Positions 1-13,420 of a stretch of 64,000 nucleotides of DNA are shown piece by piece. The stretch is from Budorcas taxicolor (lineage: Eukaryota; Chordata; Mammalia; Artiodactyla; Bovidae), in the NCBI RefSeq assembly GCF_023091745.1, contig NW_026291487.1:248001-312000 (forward strand), written 5' to 3'. The position numbers were made by a program, and so were the translations under genes. The notes under the pieces were generated by a model, which did no database searches, was not told the DNA's origin, and saw nothing but the letters and a program-made list of their open reading frames with translations. Position 1 is the stretch's first letter; each line of letters begins with the position of its first letter.

Positions 1-391
1 TGCTGCAGCTCGGGAGGAAAGCGCACGTGCATGACCCCACTCGAGACGAGGCCTGACTCCCCTGGGGAGACTCAGAAGCACCCCAAGATCCATGGCAACA
101 CTGGAGAGGAATCCTCAGGTTCCGGCCCCGACTCCACACAAAGACTGAGGCCCCGGCATGGACGGGAGAGGAATCCCGAGAGGTCCCCTAGCAACTCTCA
201 TGGGGACTGGCCTTTCCTGAGGCCACCAGAGCGGGTCCCTGAGGTCCCCGTCGTAACTCGAGAAGACCTGCCGCAACTCGAGAAAATCCAGGAGGTTCTC
301 CCCTCCAGGCGAGATGAGGCCCATTTCCGCTGAGGCGTCTCGAGGCTGATCACGCCTCCCCTCTGGAACTTCGAAAGGCTCCTTCACACCC
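1..391. repeat. Partial satellite monomer at left edge
   Basis: The window opens inside a monomer, at the position equivalent to 425 bp after the landmark, just before the third CACGTG. It therefore holds only the last 391 bp of that copy. It reads CATGACCCC where nearly all copies have CATGCCCCC; the same change appears once more at 51406. It is a truncation by the window, not a biological end. Confidence 0.95.
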
Positions 392-3300
392 CTGGTGCAA
401 ATCAAGAAGTTCCCCGACCTAGCCGTCTCCACTCGAGAGGAATCACGTGGGTCCCGTCCACATCCAGAGGAGCCCCGTTTCCGCCTCGTAGCTCGAGATG
501 AGGGATCCTTTCCCTGCTTCGTCGGGAAAGAGTTCCCGGCCTTCCCGTCGCATCTCAAGAGGAGGCCCTCTCAACAGGAACGGCGAGAGGAACTCCAGGG
601 TCGTGCCACCATTCCAAGAGTCCCCCAGATGTCTCAGTCCATTCCAGAGGAATCTCTTTTCCCTTCACCGGCTCGTCTTTCACGCCGAGGATCGACTCAC
701 ACCAAGGTGGCACGTGGCACAGCCCTGTGGGAAAGCCTCGTGGGAAAGCCTCGAGGGACAGCCTCGAGGGAAAGCCACAGATCCCTTGATCCACGTGCCA
801 GGAAGCGTGACACTACTGCTGCAGCTCGGGAGGAAAGCGCACGTGCATGCCCCCACTCGAGACGAGGCCTGACTCCCCTGGGGAGACTCAGAAGCACCCC
901 AAGATCCATGGCAACACTGGAGAGGAATCCTCAGGTTCCGGCCCCGACTCCACACAAGGACTGAGGCCCCGGCATGGACGGGAGAGGAATCCCGAGAGGT
1001 CCCCTAGCAACTCGCATGGGGACTGGCCTTTCCTGAGGCCACCAGAGCGGGTCCCTGAGGTCCCCGTCGTAACTCGAGAAGACCTGCCGCAACTCGAGAA
1101 AATCCAGGAGGTTCTCCCCTCCAGGCGAGATGAGGCCCATTTCCACTGAGGCGTCTCGAGGCTGATCACACCTCACCTCTGGAACTTCGAAAGGGTCCTT
1201 CACACCCTTGGTGCAAATCAAGAAGTTCCCCGACCTAGCCGTCTCCACTCGAGAGGAATCACGAGGGTCCCGCCCACATCCAGAGGAGCCCCGTTTCCGC
1301 CTCGTAGCTCGAGATGAGGGATCCTTTCCCTGCTTCGTCGGGAAAGAGTTCCCGGCCTTCCCGTCGCATCTCAAGAGGAGGCCCTCTCAACAGGAACGGC
1401 GAGAGGAACTCCAGGGTCGTGCCACCATTCCAAGAGTCCCCCAGATGTCTCAGTCCATTCCAGAGGAACCTCTTTTCCCTTCACCGGCTCGTCTTTCACG
1501 CCGAGGATCGACTCACACCAAGGTGGCACTGGTACAGCCCTGTGGGAAAGCCTCGTGGGAAAGCCTCGAGGGACAGCCTCGAGGGAAAGCCACAGATCCC
1601 TTGATCCACGTGACAGGAAGCGTGACACTACTGCTGCAGCTCGGGAGGAAAGCGCACGTGCATGCCCCCACTTGAGACGAGGCCTGACTCCCCTGGGGAG
1701 ACTCAGAAGCACCCCAAGATCCATGGCAACACTGGAGAGGAATCCTCAGGTTCCGGCCCCGACTCCACACAAAGACTGAGGCCCCGGCATGGACGGGAGA
1801 GGAATCCCGAGAGGTCCCCTAGCAACTCGCATGGGGACTGGCCTTTCCTGAGGCCACCATAGCGGGTCCCTGAGGTCCCCGTCGTAACTCGAGAAGACCT
1901 GCCGCAACTCGAGAAAATCCAGGAGGTTCTCCCCTCCAGGCGAGATGAGGCCCATTTCCGCTGAGGCGTCTCGAGGCTGATCACACCTCCCCTCTGGAAC
2001 TTCGAAAGGGTCCTTCACACCCTTGGTGCAAATCAAGAAGTTCCCCGACATACCCGTCTCCACTCGAGAGGAATCACGAGGGTCCCGCCCACATCCAGAG
2101 GAGCCCCGTTTCCGCCTCGTAGCTCGAGATGAGGGATCCTTTCCCTGCTTCGTCGGGAAAGAGTTCCCGGCGTTCCCGTCGCATCTCAAGAGGAGGCCCT
2201 CTCTACAGGAACGGCGAGAGGAACTCCAGGGTCGTGCCACCATTCCAAGAGTCCCCCAGATGTCTCAGTCCATTCCAGAGGAACCTCTTTTCCTTTCACC
2301 GGCTCGTCTTTCACGCCGAGGATCGACTCACACCAAGGTGGCACGTGGCACAGCCCTGTGGGAAAGCCTCGTGGGAAAGCCTCGAGGGACAGCCTCGAGG
2401 GAAAGCCACAGATCCCTTGATCCACGTGACAGGAAGCGTGACACTACTGCTGCAGCTCGGGAGGAAAGCGCACGTGCATGCCCCCACTCGAGACGAGGCC
2501 TGACTCCCCTGGGGAGACTCAGAAGCACCCCAAGATCCATGGCAACACTGGAGAGCAATCCTCAGGTTCCGGACCCGACTCCACACAAGGACTGAGGCCC
2601 CGGCATGGACGGGAGAGGAATCCCGAGAGGTCCCCTAGCAACTCGCATGGGGACTGGCCTTTCCTGAGGCCACCAGAGCGGGTCCCTGTGGTCCCCGTCG
2701 TAACGCGAGAAGACCTGCCGCAACTCGAGAAAATCCAGGAGGTTCTCCCCTCCAGGCGAGATGAGGCCCATTTCCGCTGAGGCGTCTCGAGGCTGATCAC
2801 ACCTCACCTCTGGAACTTCGAAAGGCTCCTTCACACCCCTGGTGCAAATCAAGAAGTTCCCCGACCTAGCCGTCTCCACTCGAGAGGAATCACGTGGGTC
2901 CCGTCCACATCCAGAGGAGCCCCGTTTCCGCCTCGTAGCTCGAGATGAGGGATCCTTTCCCTGCTTCGTCGGGAAAGAGTTCCCGGCCTTCCCGTCGCAT
3001 CTCAAGAGGAGGCCCTCTCAACAGGAACGGCGAGAGGAACTCCAGGGTCGTGCCACCATTCCAAGAGTCCCCCAGATGTCTCAGTCCATTCCAGAGGAAC
3101 CTCTTTTCCCCTCACAGGCTCGTCTTTCACGCCGAGGATCGACTCACACCAAGGTGGCACGTGGCACAGCCCTGTGGGAAAGCCTCGTGGGAAAGCCTCG
3201 AGGGACAGCCTCGAGGGAAAGCCACAGATCCCTTGATCCACGTGACAGGAAGCGTGACACTACTGCTGCAGCTCGGGAGGAAAGCGCACGTGCATGCCCC

Positions 3301-3654
3301 CACTCGAGACGAGGCCTGACTCCCCTGGGGAGACTCAGAAGCACCCCAAGATCCATGGCAACACTGGAGAGGAATCCTCAGGTTCCGGCCCCGACTCCAC
3401 ACAAGGACTGAGGCCCCGGCATGGACGGGAGAGGAATCCCGAGAGGTCCCCTAGCAACTGGCCTGGGGACTGGCCTTTCCTGAGGCCACCAGAGCGGGTC
3501 CCTGAGGTCCCCGTCGTAACTCGAGAAGACCTGCCGCAACTCGAGAAAATCCAGGAGGTTCTCCCCTCCAGGCGAGATGAGGCCCATTTCCGCTGAGGCG
3601 TCTCGAGGCTGATCACACCTCACCTCTGGAACTTCGAAAGGCTCCTTCACACCC
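392..3654. repeat. Four mixed monomers before the six-mer repeat
   Basis: The units start at 392 (A), 1208 (A), 2023 (B) and 2839 (A). The copy at 1208 is 815 bp and lacks the first CACGTG (GCACTGG near 1527). The copies at 392 and 2839 have CTGGTGC instead of TTGGTGC at the landmark, a variant also seen at 7722, 12605 and 14237. The end of the 2839 copy has AACTGGCCTGGGG at about 3457, shared only with about 13223. They are related to, but do not repeat, the order of the next block. Confidence 0.75.
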
Positions 3655-6600
3655 TTGGTGCAAATCAAGAAGTTCCCCGACCTAGCCGTCTCCACTCGAG
3701 AGGAATCACGTGGGTCCCGTCCACATCCAGAGGAGCCCCGTTTCCGCCTCGTAGCTCGAGATGAGGGATCCTTTCCCTGCTTCGTCGGGAAAGAGTTCCC
3801 GGCCTTCCCGTCGCATCTCAAGAGGAGGCCCTCTCAACAGGAACGGCGAGAGGAACTCAAGGGTCGTGCCACCATTCCAAGTGTCCCCCAGATGTCTCAG
3901 TCCATTCCAGAGGAACCTCTTTTCCTTTCACCGGCTCGTCTTTCACGCCGAGGATCGACTCACACCAAGGTGGCACGTGGCACAGCCCTCTGGCAAAGCC
4001 TCGTGGGAAAGCCTCGAGGGACAGCCTCGAGGGAAAGCCACAGATCCCTTGATCCACGTGACAGGAAGCGTGACACTACTGCTGCAGCTCGGGAGGAAAG
4101 CGCACGTGCATGCCCCCACTCGAGACGAGGCCTGACTCCCCTGGGGAGACTCAGAAGCACCCCAAGATCCATGGCAACACTGGAGAGGAATCCTCAGGTT
4201 CCGGCCCCGACTCCACACAAGGACTGAGGCCCCGGCATGGACGGGAGAGGAATCCCGAGAGGTCCCCTAGCAACTCGCATGGGGACTGGCCTTTCCTGAG
4301 GCCACCAGAGCGGGTCCCTGAGGTCCCCATCGTAACTCGAGAAGACCTGCCGCAACTCGAGAAAATCCAGGAGGTTCTCCCCTCCAGGCGAGATGAGGCC
4401 CATTTCCGCTGAGGCGTCTCGAGGCTGATCACACCTCACCTCTGGCACTTCGAAAGGCTCCTTCACACCCTTGGTGCAAATCAAGAAGTTCCCCGACCTA
4501 GCCGTCTCCACTCGAGAGGAATCACGTGGGTCCCGCCCACATCCAGAGGAGCCCCGTTTCCGCCTCGTAGCTCGAGATGAGGGATCCTTTCCCTGCTTCG
4601 TCGGGAAAGAGTTCCCGGCGTTCCCGTCGCATCTCAAGTGTAGGCCCTCTCAACAGGAACGGCGAGAGGAACTCCAGGGTCGTGCCACCATTCCAAGAGT
4701 CCCCCAGATGTCTCAGTCCATTCCAGAGGAACCTCTTTTCCCTTCACCGGCTCGTCTTTCACGCCGAGGATCGACTCACACCAAGGTGGCACGTGGCACA
4801 GCCCTGTGGGAAAGCCTCGTGGGAAAGCCTCGAGGGACAGCCTCGAGGGAAAGCCACAGATCCCTTGATCCACGTGACAGGAAGCGTGACACTACTGCTG
4901 CAGCTCGGGAGGAAAGCGCACGTGCATGCCCCCACTCGAGACGAGGCCTGACTCCCCTGGGGAGACTCAGAAGCACCCCAAGATCCATGGCAACACTGGA
5001 GAGGAATCCTCAGGTTCCGGCCCCGACTCCACACAAGGACTGAGGCCCCGGAATGGACGGGAGAGGAATCCCGAGAGGTCCCCTAGCAACTCGCATGGGG
5101 ACTGGCCTTTCCTGAGGCCACCAGAGTGGGTCCCTGAGGTCCCCGTCGTAACTCGAGAAGACCTGCCGCAACTCGAGAAAATCCAGGAGGTTCTCCCCTC
5201 CAGGCGAGATGAGGCCCTTTTCCGCTGAGGCGTCTCGAGGCTGATCACACCTCACCTCTGGAACTTCGAAAGGGTCCTTCACACCCTTGGTGCAAATCAA
5301 GAAGTTCCCCGACATACCCGTCTCCACTCGAGAGGAATCACGACGGTCCCGCCCACATCCAGAGGAGCCCCGTTTCTGCCTCGTATCTCGAGATGAGGGA
5401 TCCTTTCCCTGCTTCGTCGGGAAAGAGTTCCCGGCGTTCCCATCGCATCTCAAGAGGAGGCCCTCTCAACAGGAACAGCGAGAGGAACTCCAGGGTCGTG
5501 CCACCATTCCAAGAGTCCCCCAGATGTCTCAGTCCATTCCAGAGGAACCTCTTTTCCCCTCACAGGCTCGTCTTTCACGCCGAGGATCGACTCACACCAA
5601 GGTGGCACGTGGCACAGCCCTGTGGGAAAGCCTCGTGGGAAAGCCTCGAGGGACAGCCTCGAGGGAAAGCCACAGATCCCTTGATCCACGTGACAGGAAG
5701 CGTGACACTACTGCTGCAGCTCGGGAGGAAAGCGCACGTGCATGCCCCCACTCGAGACGAGGCCTGACTCCCCTGGGGAGACTCAGAAGCACCCCAAGAT
5801 CCATGGCAACACTGGAGAGGAATCCTCAGGTTCCGGCCCCGACTCCACACAAGGACTGAGGCCCCGGAATGGACGGGAGAGGAATCCCGAGAGGTCCCCT
5901 AGCAACTCGCATGGGGACTGGCCTTTCCTGAGGCCACCAGAGCGGGTCCCTGTGGTCCCCGTCGTAACTCGAGAAGACCTGCCGCAACTCGAGAAAATCC
6001 AGGAGGTTCTCCCCTCCAGGCGAGATGAGGCCCATTTCCGCTGAGGCGTCTCGAGGCTGATCACACCTCACCTCTGGAAGTTCGAAAGGCTCCTTCACAC
6101 CCTTGGTGCAAATCAAGAAGTTCCCCGACCTAGCCGTCTCCACTCGAGAGGAATCACGTGGGTCCCGTCCACATCCAGAGGAGCCCCGTTTCCGCCTCGT
6201 AGCTCGAGATGAGGGATCCCTTCCCTGCTTCGTCGGGAAAGAGTTCCCGGCCTTCCCGTCGCATCTCAAGAGGAGGCCCTCTCAACAGGAACGGCGAGAG
6301 GAACTCAAGGGTCGTGCCACCATTCCAAGAGTCCCCCAGATGTCTCAGTCCATTCCAGAGGAACCTCTTTTCCTTTCACCGGCTCGTCTTTCACGCCGAG
6401 GATCGACTCACACCAAGGTGGCACGTGGCACAGCCCTCTGGCAAAGCCTCGAGGGACAGCCTCGAGGGAAAGCCACAGATCCCTTGATCCACGTGACAGG
6501 AAGCGTGACACTACTGCTGCAGCTCGGGAGGAAAGCGCACGTGCATGCCCCCACTCGAGACGAGGCCTGACTCCCCTGGGGAGACTCAGAAGCACCCCAA

Positions 6601-8537
6601 GATCCATGGCAACACTGGAGAGGAATCCTCAGGTTCCGGCCCCGACTCCACACAAGGACTGAGGCCCCGGCATGGACGGGAGAGGAATCCCGAGAGGTCC
6701 CCTAGCAACTCGCATGGGGACTGGCCTTTCCTGAGGCCACCAGAGCGGGTCCCTGAGGTCCCCGTCGTAACTCGAGAAGACCTGCCGCAACTCGAGAAAA
6801 TCCAGGAGGTTCTCCCCTCCAGGCGAGATGAGGCCCATTTCCGCTGAGGCGTCTCGAGGCTGATCACACCTCACCTCTGGCACTTCGAAAGGCTCCTTCA
6901 CACCCTTGGTGCAAATCAAGAAGTTCCCCGACCTAGCCGTCTCCACTCGAGAGGAATCACGTGGGTCCCGCCCACATCCAGAGGAGCCCCGTTTCCGCCT
7001 CGTAGCTCGAGATGAGGGATCCTTTCCCTGCTTCGTCGGGAAAGAGTTCCCGGCGTTCCCGTCGCATCTCAAGAGGAGGCCCTCTCAACAGGAACGGCGA
7101 GAGGAACTCCAGGGTCGTGCCACCATTCCAAGAGTCCCCCAGATGTCTCAGTCCATTCCAGAGGAACCTCTTTTCCCCTCACAGGCTCGTCTTTCACGCC
7201 GAGGATCGACTCACACCAAGGTGGCACGTGGCACAGCCCTGTGGGAAAGCCTCGTGGGAAAGCCTCGAGGGACAGCCTCGAGGGAAAGCCACAGATCCCT
7301 TGATCCACGTGACAGGAAGCGTGACACTACTGCTGCAGCTCGGGAGGAAAGCGCACGTGCATGCCCCCACTCGAGACGAGGCCTGACTCCCCTGGGGAGA
7401 CTCAGAAGCACCCCAAGATCCATGGCAACACTGGAGAGGAATCCTCAGGTTCCGGCCCCGACTCCACACAAGGACTGAGGCCCCGGCATGGACGGGAGAG
7501 GAATCCCGAGAGGTCCCCTAGCAACTCGCATGGGGACTGGCCTTTCCTGAGGCCACCAGAGCGGGTCCCTGTGGTCCCCGTCGTAACGCGAGAAGACCTG
7601 CCGCAACTCGAGAAAATCCAGGAGGTTCTCCCCTCCAGGCGAGATGAGGCCCATTTCCGCTGAGGCGTCTCGAGGCTGATCACACCTCACCTCTGGAACT
7701 TCGAAAGGCTCCTTCACACCCCTGGTGCAAATCAAGAAGTTCCCCGACCTAGCCGTCTCCACTCGAGAGGAATCACGTGGGTCCCGTCCACATCCAGAGG
7801 AGCCCCGTTTCCGCCTCGTAGCTCGAGATGAGGGATCCTTTCCCTGCTTCGTCGGGAAAGAGTTCCCGGCGTTCCCGTCGCATCTCAAGAGGAGGCCCTC
7901 TCAACAGGAACGGCGAGAGGAACTCCAGGGTCGTGCCACCATTCCAAGAGTCCCCCAGATGTCTCAGTCCATTCCAGAGGAACCTCTTTTCCTTTCACCG
8001 GCTCGTCTTTCACGCCGAGGATCGACTCACACCAAGGTGGCACGTGGCACAGCCCTGTGGGAAAGCCTCGTGGGAAAGCCTCGAGGGCCAGCCTCGAGGG
8101 AAAGCCACAGATCCCTTGATCCACGTGACAGGAAGCGTGACACTACTGCTGCAGCTCGGGAGGAAAGCGCACGTGCATGCCCCCACTCGAGACGAGGCCT
8201 GACTCCCCTGGGGAGACTCAGAAGCACCCCAAGATCCATGGCAACACTGGAGAGGAATCCTCAGGTTCCGGCCCCGACTCCACACAAGGACTGAGGCCCC
8301 GGCATGGACGGGAGAGGAATCCCGAGAGGTCCCCTAGCAACTCGCATGGGGACTGGCCTTTCCTGAGGCCACCAGAGCGGGTCCCTGAGGTCCCCGTCGT
8401 AACTCGAGAAGACCTGCCGCAACTCGAGAAAATCCAGGAGGTTCTCCCCTCCAGGCGAGATGAGGCCCATTTCCGCTGAGGCGTCTCGAGGCTGATCACA
8501 CCTCACCTCTGGAACTTCGAAAGGCTCCTTCACACCC
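3655..8537. repeat. Six-monomer higher-order repeat, copy 1 (4883 bp)
   Basis: Units start at 3655, 4471, 5287, 6103, 6906 and 7722, in the order A A B A A A. Diagnostic variants, in order, are: CTCAAGGGTCG with AAGTGTCCCC; CAAGTGTAGGCC; CACGACGGTCCC with AACAGCGAG; the 803-bp deletion monomer; CCCCTCACAGGC; and the CTGGTGC landmark with GAGGGCCAGCC. Each recurs exactly 4883 bp later. The similarity seems to begin near 3480 rather than exactly at the landmark. Confidence 0.85.
6103..6905. repeat. 803-bp monomer with loss of one 13-bp unit (copy 1)
   Basis: After CCCTCTGGCAAAGCCTCG the sequence passes straight to AGGGACAGCC, so one 13-bp unit is missing at about 6450 relative to its neighbours. 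The monomer also carries GGGATCCCTTCCC where others have GGGATCCTTTCCC. It is the unit that sets the 4883-bp period (5 x 816 + 803). Confidence 0.9.
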
Positions 8538-11500
8538 TTGGTGCAAATCAAGAAGTTCCCCGACCTAGCCGTCTCCACTCGAGAGGAATCACGTGGGTCC
8601 CGTCCACATCCAGAGGAGCCCCGTTTCCGCCTCCTAGCTCGAGATGAGGGATCCTTTCCCTGCTTCGTCGGGAAAGAGTTCCCGGCCTTCCCGTCGCATC
8701 TCAAGAGGAGGCCCTCTCAACAGGAACGGCGAGAGGAACTCAAGGGTCGTGCCACCATTCCAAGTGTCCCCCAGATGTCTCAGTCCATTCCAGAGGAACC
8801 TCTTTTCCTTTCACCGGCTCGTCTTTCACGCCGAGGATCGACTCACACCAAGGTGGCACGTGGCACAGCCCTCTGGCAAAGCCTCGTGGGAAAGCCTCGA
8901 GGGACAGCCTCGAGGGAAAGCCACAGATCCCTTGATCCACGTGACAGGAAGCGTGACACTACTGCTGCAGCTCGGGAGGAAAGCGCACGTGCATGCCCCC
9001 ACTCGAGACGAGGCCTGACTCCCCTGGGGAGACTCAGAAGCACCCCAAGATCCATGGCAACACTGGAGAGGAATCCTCAGGTTCCGGCCCCGACTCCACA
9101 CAAGGACTGAGGCCCCGGCATGGACGGGAGAGGAATCCCGAGAGGTCCCCTAGCAACTCGCATGGGGACTGGCCTTTCCTGAGGCCACCAGAGCGGGTCC
9201 CTGAGGTCCCCATCGTAACTCGAGAAGACCTGCCGCAACTCGAGAAAATCCAGGAGGTTCTCCCCTCCAGGCGAGATGAGGCCCATTTCCGCTGAGGCGT
9301 CTCGAGGCTGATCACACCTCACCTCTGGCACTTCGAAAGGCTCCTTCACACCCTTGGTGCAAATCAAGAAGTTCCCCGACCTAGCCGTCTCCACTCGAGA
9401 GGAATCACGTGGGTCCCGCCCACATCCAGAGGAGCCCCGTTTCCGCCTCGTAGCTCGAGATGAGGGATCCTTTCCCTGCTTCGTCGGGAAAGAGTTCCCG
9501 GCGTTCCCGTCGCATCTCAAGTGTAGGCCCTCTCAACAGGAACGGCGAGAGGAACTCCAGGGTCGTGCCACCATTCCAAGAGTCCCCCAGATGTCTCAGT
9601 CCATTCCAGAGGAACCTCTTTTCCCTTCACCGGCTCGTCTTTCACGCCGAGGATCGACTCACACCAAGGTGGCACGTGGCACAGCCCTGTTGGAAAGCCT
9701 CGTGTGAAAGCCTCGAGGGACAGCCTCGAGGGAAAGCCACAGATCCCTTGATCCACGTGACAGGAAGCGTGACACTACTGCTGCAGCTCGGGAGGAAAGC
9801 GCACGTGCATGCCCCCACTCGAGACGAGGCCTGACTCCCCTGGGGAGACTCAGAAGCACCCCAAGATCCATGGCAACACTGGAGAGGAATCCTCAGGTTC
9901 CGGCCCCGACTCCACACAAGGACTGAGGCCCCGGAATGGACGGGAGAGGAATCCCGAGAGGTCCCCTAGCAACTCGCATGGGGACTGGCCTTTCCTGAGG
10001 CCACCAGAGTGGGTCCCTGAGGTCCCCGTCGTAACTCGAGAAGACCTGCCGCAACTCGAGAAAATCCAGGAGGTTCTCCCCTCCAGGCGAGATGAGGCCC
10101 TTTTCCGCTGAGGCGTCTCGAGGCTGATCACACCTCACCTCTGGAACTTCGAAAGGGTCCTTCACACCCTTGGTGCAAATCAAGAAGTTCCCCGACATAC
10201 CCGTCTCCACTCGAGAGGAATCACGACGGTCCCGCCCACATCCAGAGGAGCCCCGTTTCTGCCTCGTAGCTCGAGATGAGGGATCCTTTCCCTGCTTCGT
10301 CGGGAAAGAGTTCCCGGCGTTCCCATCGCATCTCAAGAGGAGGCCCTCTCAACAGGAACAGCGAGAGGAACTCCAGGGTCGTGCCACCATTCCAAGAGTC
10401 CCCCAGATGTCTCAGTCCATTCCAGAGGAACCTCTTTTCCCCTCACAGGCTCGTCTTTCACGCCGAGGATCGACTCACACCAAGGTGGCACGTGGCACAG
10501 CCCTGTGGGAAAGCCTCGTGGGAAAGCCTCGAGGGACAGCCTCGAGGGAAAGCCACAGATCCCTTGATCCACGTGACAGGAAGCGTGACACTACTGCTGC
10601 AGCTCGGGAGGAAAGCGCACGTGCATGCCCCCACTCGAGACGAGGCCTGACTCCCCTGGGGAGACTCAGAAGCACCCCAAGATCCATGGCAACACTGGAG
10701 AGGAATCCTCAGGTTCCGGCCCCGACTCCACACAAGGACTGAGGCCCCGGCATGGACGGGAGAGGAATCCCGAGAGGTCCCCTAGCAACTCGCATGGGGA
10801 CTGGCCTTTCCTGAGGCCACCAGAGCGGGTCCCTGTGGTCCCCGTCGTAACTCGAGAAGACCTGCCGCAACTCGAGAAAATCCAGGAGGTTCTCCCCTCC
10901 AGGCGAGATGAGGCCCATTTCCGCTGAGGCGTCTCGAGGCTGATCACACCTCACCTCTGGAAGTTCGAAAGGCTCCTTCACACCCTTGGTGCAAATCAAG
11001 AAGTTCCCCGACCTAGCCGTCTCCACTCGAGAGGAATCACGTGGGTCCCGTCCACATCCAGAGGAGCCCCGTTTCCGCCTCGTAGCTCGAGATGAGGGAT
11101 CCCTTCCCTGCTTCGTCGGGAAAGAGTTCCCGGCCTTCCCGTCGCATCTCAAGAGGAGGCCCTCTCAACAGGAACGGCGAGAGGAACTCAAGGGTCGTGC
11201 CACCATTCCAAGAGTCCCCCAGATGTCTCAGTCCATTCCAGAGGAACCTCTTTTCCTTTCACCGGCTCGTCTTTCACGCCGAGGATCGACTCACACCAAG
11301 GTGGCACGTGGCACAGCCCTCTGGCAAAGCCTCGAGGGACAGCCTCGAGGGAAAGCCACAGATCCCTTGATCCACGTGACAGGAAGCGTGACACTACTGC
11401 TGCAGCTCGGGAGGAAAGCGCACGTGCATGCCCCCACTCGAGACGAGGCCTGACTCCCCTGGGGAGACTCAGAAGCACCCCAAGATCCATGGCAACACTG

Positions 11501-13420
11501 GAGAGGAATCCTCAGGTTCCGGCCCCGACTCCACACAAGGACTGAGGCCCCGGCATGGACGGGAGAGGAATCCCGAGAGGTCCCCTAGCAACTCGCATGG
11601 GGACTGGCCTTTCCTGAGGCCACCAGAGCGGGTCCCTGAGGTCCCCGTCGTAACTCGAGAAGACCTGCCGCAACTCGAGAAAATCCAGGAGGTTCTCCCC
11701 TCCAGGCGAGATGAGGCCCATTTCCGCTGAGGCGTCTCGAGGCTGATCACACCTCACCTCTGGCACTTCGAAAGGCTCCTTCACACCCTTGGTGCAAATC
11801 AAGAAGTTCCCCGACCTAGCCGTCTCCACTCGAGAGGAATCACGTGGGTCCCGCCCACATCCAGAGGAGCCCCGTTTCCGCCTCGTAGCTCGAGATGAGG
11901 GATCCTTTCCCTGCTTCGTCGGGAAAGAGTTCCCGGCGTTCCCGTCGCATCTCAAGAGGAGGCCCTCTCAACAGGAACGGCGAGAGGAACTCCAGGGTCG
12001 TGCCACCATTCCAAGAGTCCCCCAGATGTCTCAGTCCATTCCAGAGGAACCTCTTTTCCCCTCACAGGCTCGTCTTTCACGCCGAGGATCGACTCACACC
12101 AAGGTGGCACGTGGCACAGCCCTGTGGGAAAGCCTCGTGGGAAAGCCTCGAGGGACAGCCTCGAGGGAAAGCCACAGATCCCTTGATCCACGTGACAGGA
12201 AGCGTGACACTACTGCTGCAGCTCGGGAGGAAAGCGCACGTGCATGCCCCCACTCGAGACGAGGCCTGACTCCCCTGGGGAGACTCAGAAGCACCCCAAG
12301 TTCCATGGCAACACTGGAGAGGAATCCTCAGGTTCCGGCCCCGACTCCACACAAGGACTGAGGCCCCGGCATGGACGGGAGAGGAATCCCGAGAGGTCCC
12401 CTAGCAACTCGCATGGGGACTGGCCTTTCCTGAGGCCACCAGAGCGGGTCCCTGTCGTCCCCGTCGTAACGCGAGAAGACCTGCCGCAACTCGAGAAAAT
12501 CCAGGAGGTTCTCCCCTCCAGGCGAGATGAGGCCCATTTCCGCTGAGGCGTCTCGAGGCTGATCACACCTCACCTCTGGAACTTTGAAAGGCTCCTTCAC
12601 ACCCCTGGTGCAAATCAAGAAGTTCCCCGACCTAGCCGTCTCCACTCGAGAGGAATCACGTGGGTCCCGTCCACATCCAGAGGAGCCCCGTTTCCGCCTC
12701 GTAGCTCGAGATGAGGGATCCTTTCCCTGCTTCGTCGGGAAAGAGTTCCCGGCGTTCCCGTCGCATCTCAAGAGGAGGCCCTCTCAACAGGAACGGCGAG
12801 AGGAACTCCAGGGTCGTGCCACCATTCCAAGAGTCCCCCAGATGTCTCAGTCCATTCCAGAGGAACCTCTTTTCCCTTCACCGGCTCGTCTTTCACGCCG
12901 AGGATCGACTCACACCAAGGTGGCACGTGGCACAGCCCTGTGGGAAAGCCTCGTGGGAAAGCCTCGAGGGCCAGCCTCGAGGGAAAGCCACAGATCCCTT
13001 GATCCACGTGACAGGAAGCGTGACACTACTGCTGCAGCTCGGGAGGAAAGCGCACGTGCATGCCCCCACTCGAGACGAGGCCTGACTCCCCTGGGGAGAC
13101 TCAGAAGCACCCCAAGATCCATGGCAACACTGGAGAGGAATCCTCAGGTTCCGGCCCCGACTCCACACAAGGACTGAGGCCCCGGCATGGACGGGAGAGG
13201 AATCCCGAGAGGTCCCCTAGCAACTGGCCTGGGGACTGGCCTTTCCTGAGGCCACCAGAGCGGGTCCCTGAGGTCCCCGTCGTAACTCGAGAAGACCTGC
13301 CGCAACTCGAGAAAATCCAGGAGGTTCTCCCCTCCAGGCGAGATGAGGCCCATTTCCGCTGAGGCGTCTCGAGGCTGATCACACCTCACCTCTGGCACTT
13401 CGAAAGGCTCCTTCACACCC
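8538..13420. repeat. Six-monomer higher-order repeat, copy 2 (4883 bp)
   Basis: Units start at 8538, 9354, 10170, 10986, 11789 and 12605 and match copy 1 one-for-one. Private differences are few: for example CCTGTTGGAAAG and CGTGTGAAAG near 9690-9710, AAGTTCCATGG at 12299, and CCTGTCGTCC at 12450. The last unit differs from its partner in having CCCTTCACC instead of CCTTTCACC and AACTGGCCTGG instead of AACTCGCATGG, so the match fades at about 13210. Confidence 0.85.
10986..11788. repeat. 803-bp monomer with loss of one 13-bp unit (copy 2)
   Basis: It has the same 13-bp deletion at about 11333 and the same GGGATCCCTTCCC variant as the unit at 6103, exactly 4883 bp downstream. The deletion therefore arose once, before the block was duplicated. 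Confidence 0.9.

Noticed and set aside
115..558. Open reading frame of about 147 codons on the minus strand, repeated in most monomers
   Set aside because: It is the antisense reading of the same repeat. Variation between copies is not biased to third positions as far as I can see, and there is no recognisable domain, signal or gene context.
392..964. Open reading frame of about 190 codons on the plus strand, repeated in most monomers
   Set aside because: It recurs every 816 bp with the repeat, is arginine-, serine- and proline-rich as expected from GC-rich satellite, lacks a proper ATG at its landmark start, and coexists with open frames in other phases and on the minus strand. Indels and stops break it freely with no sign of frame conservation.
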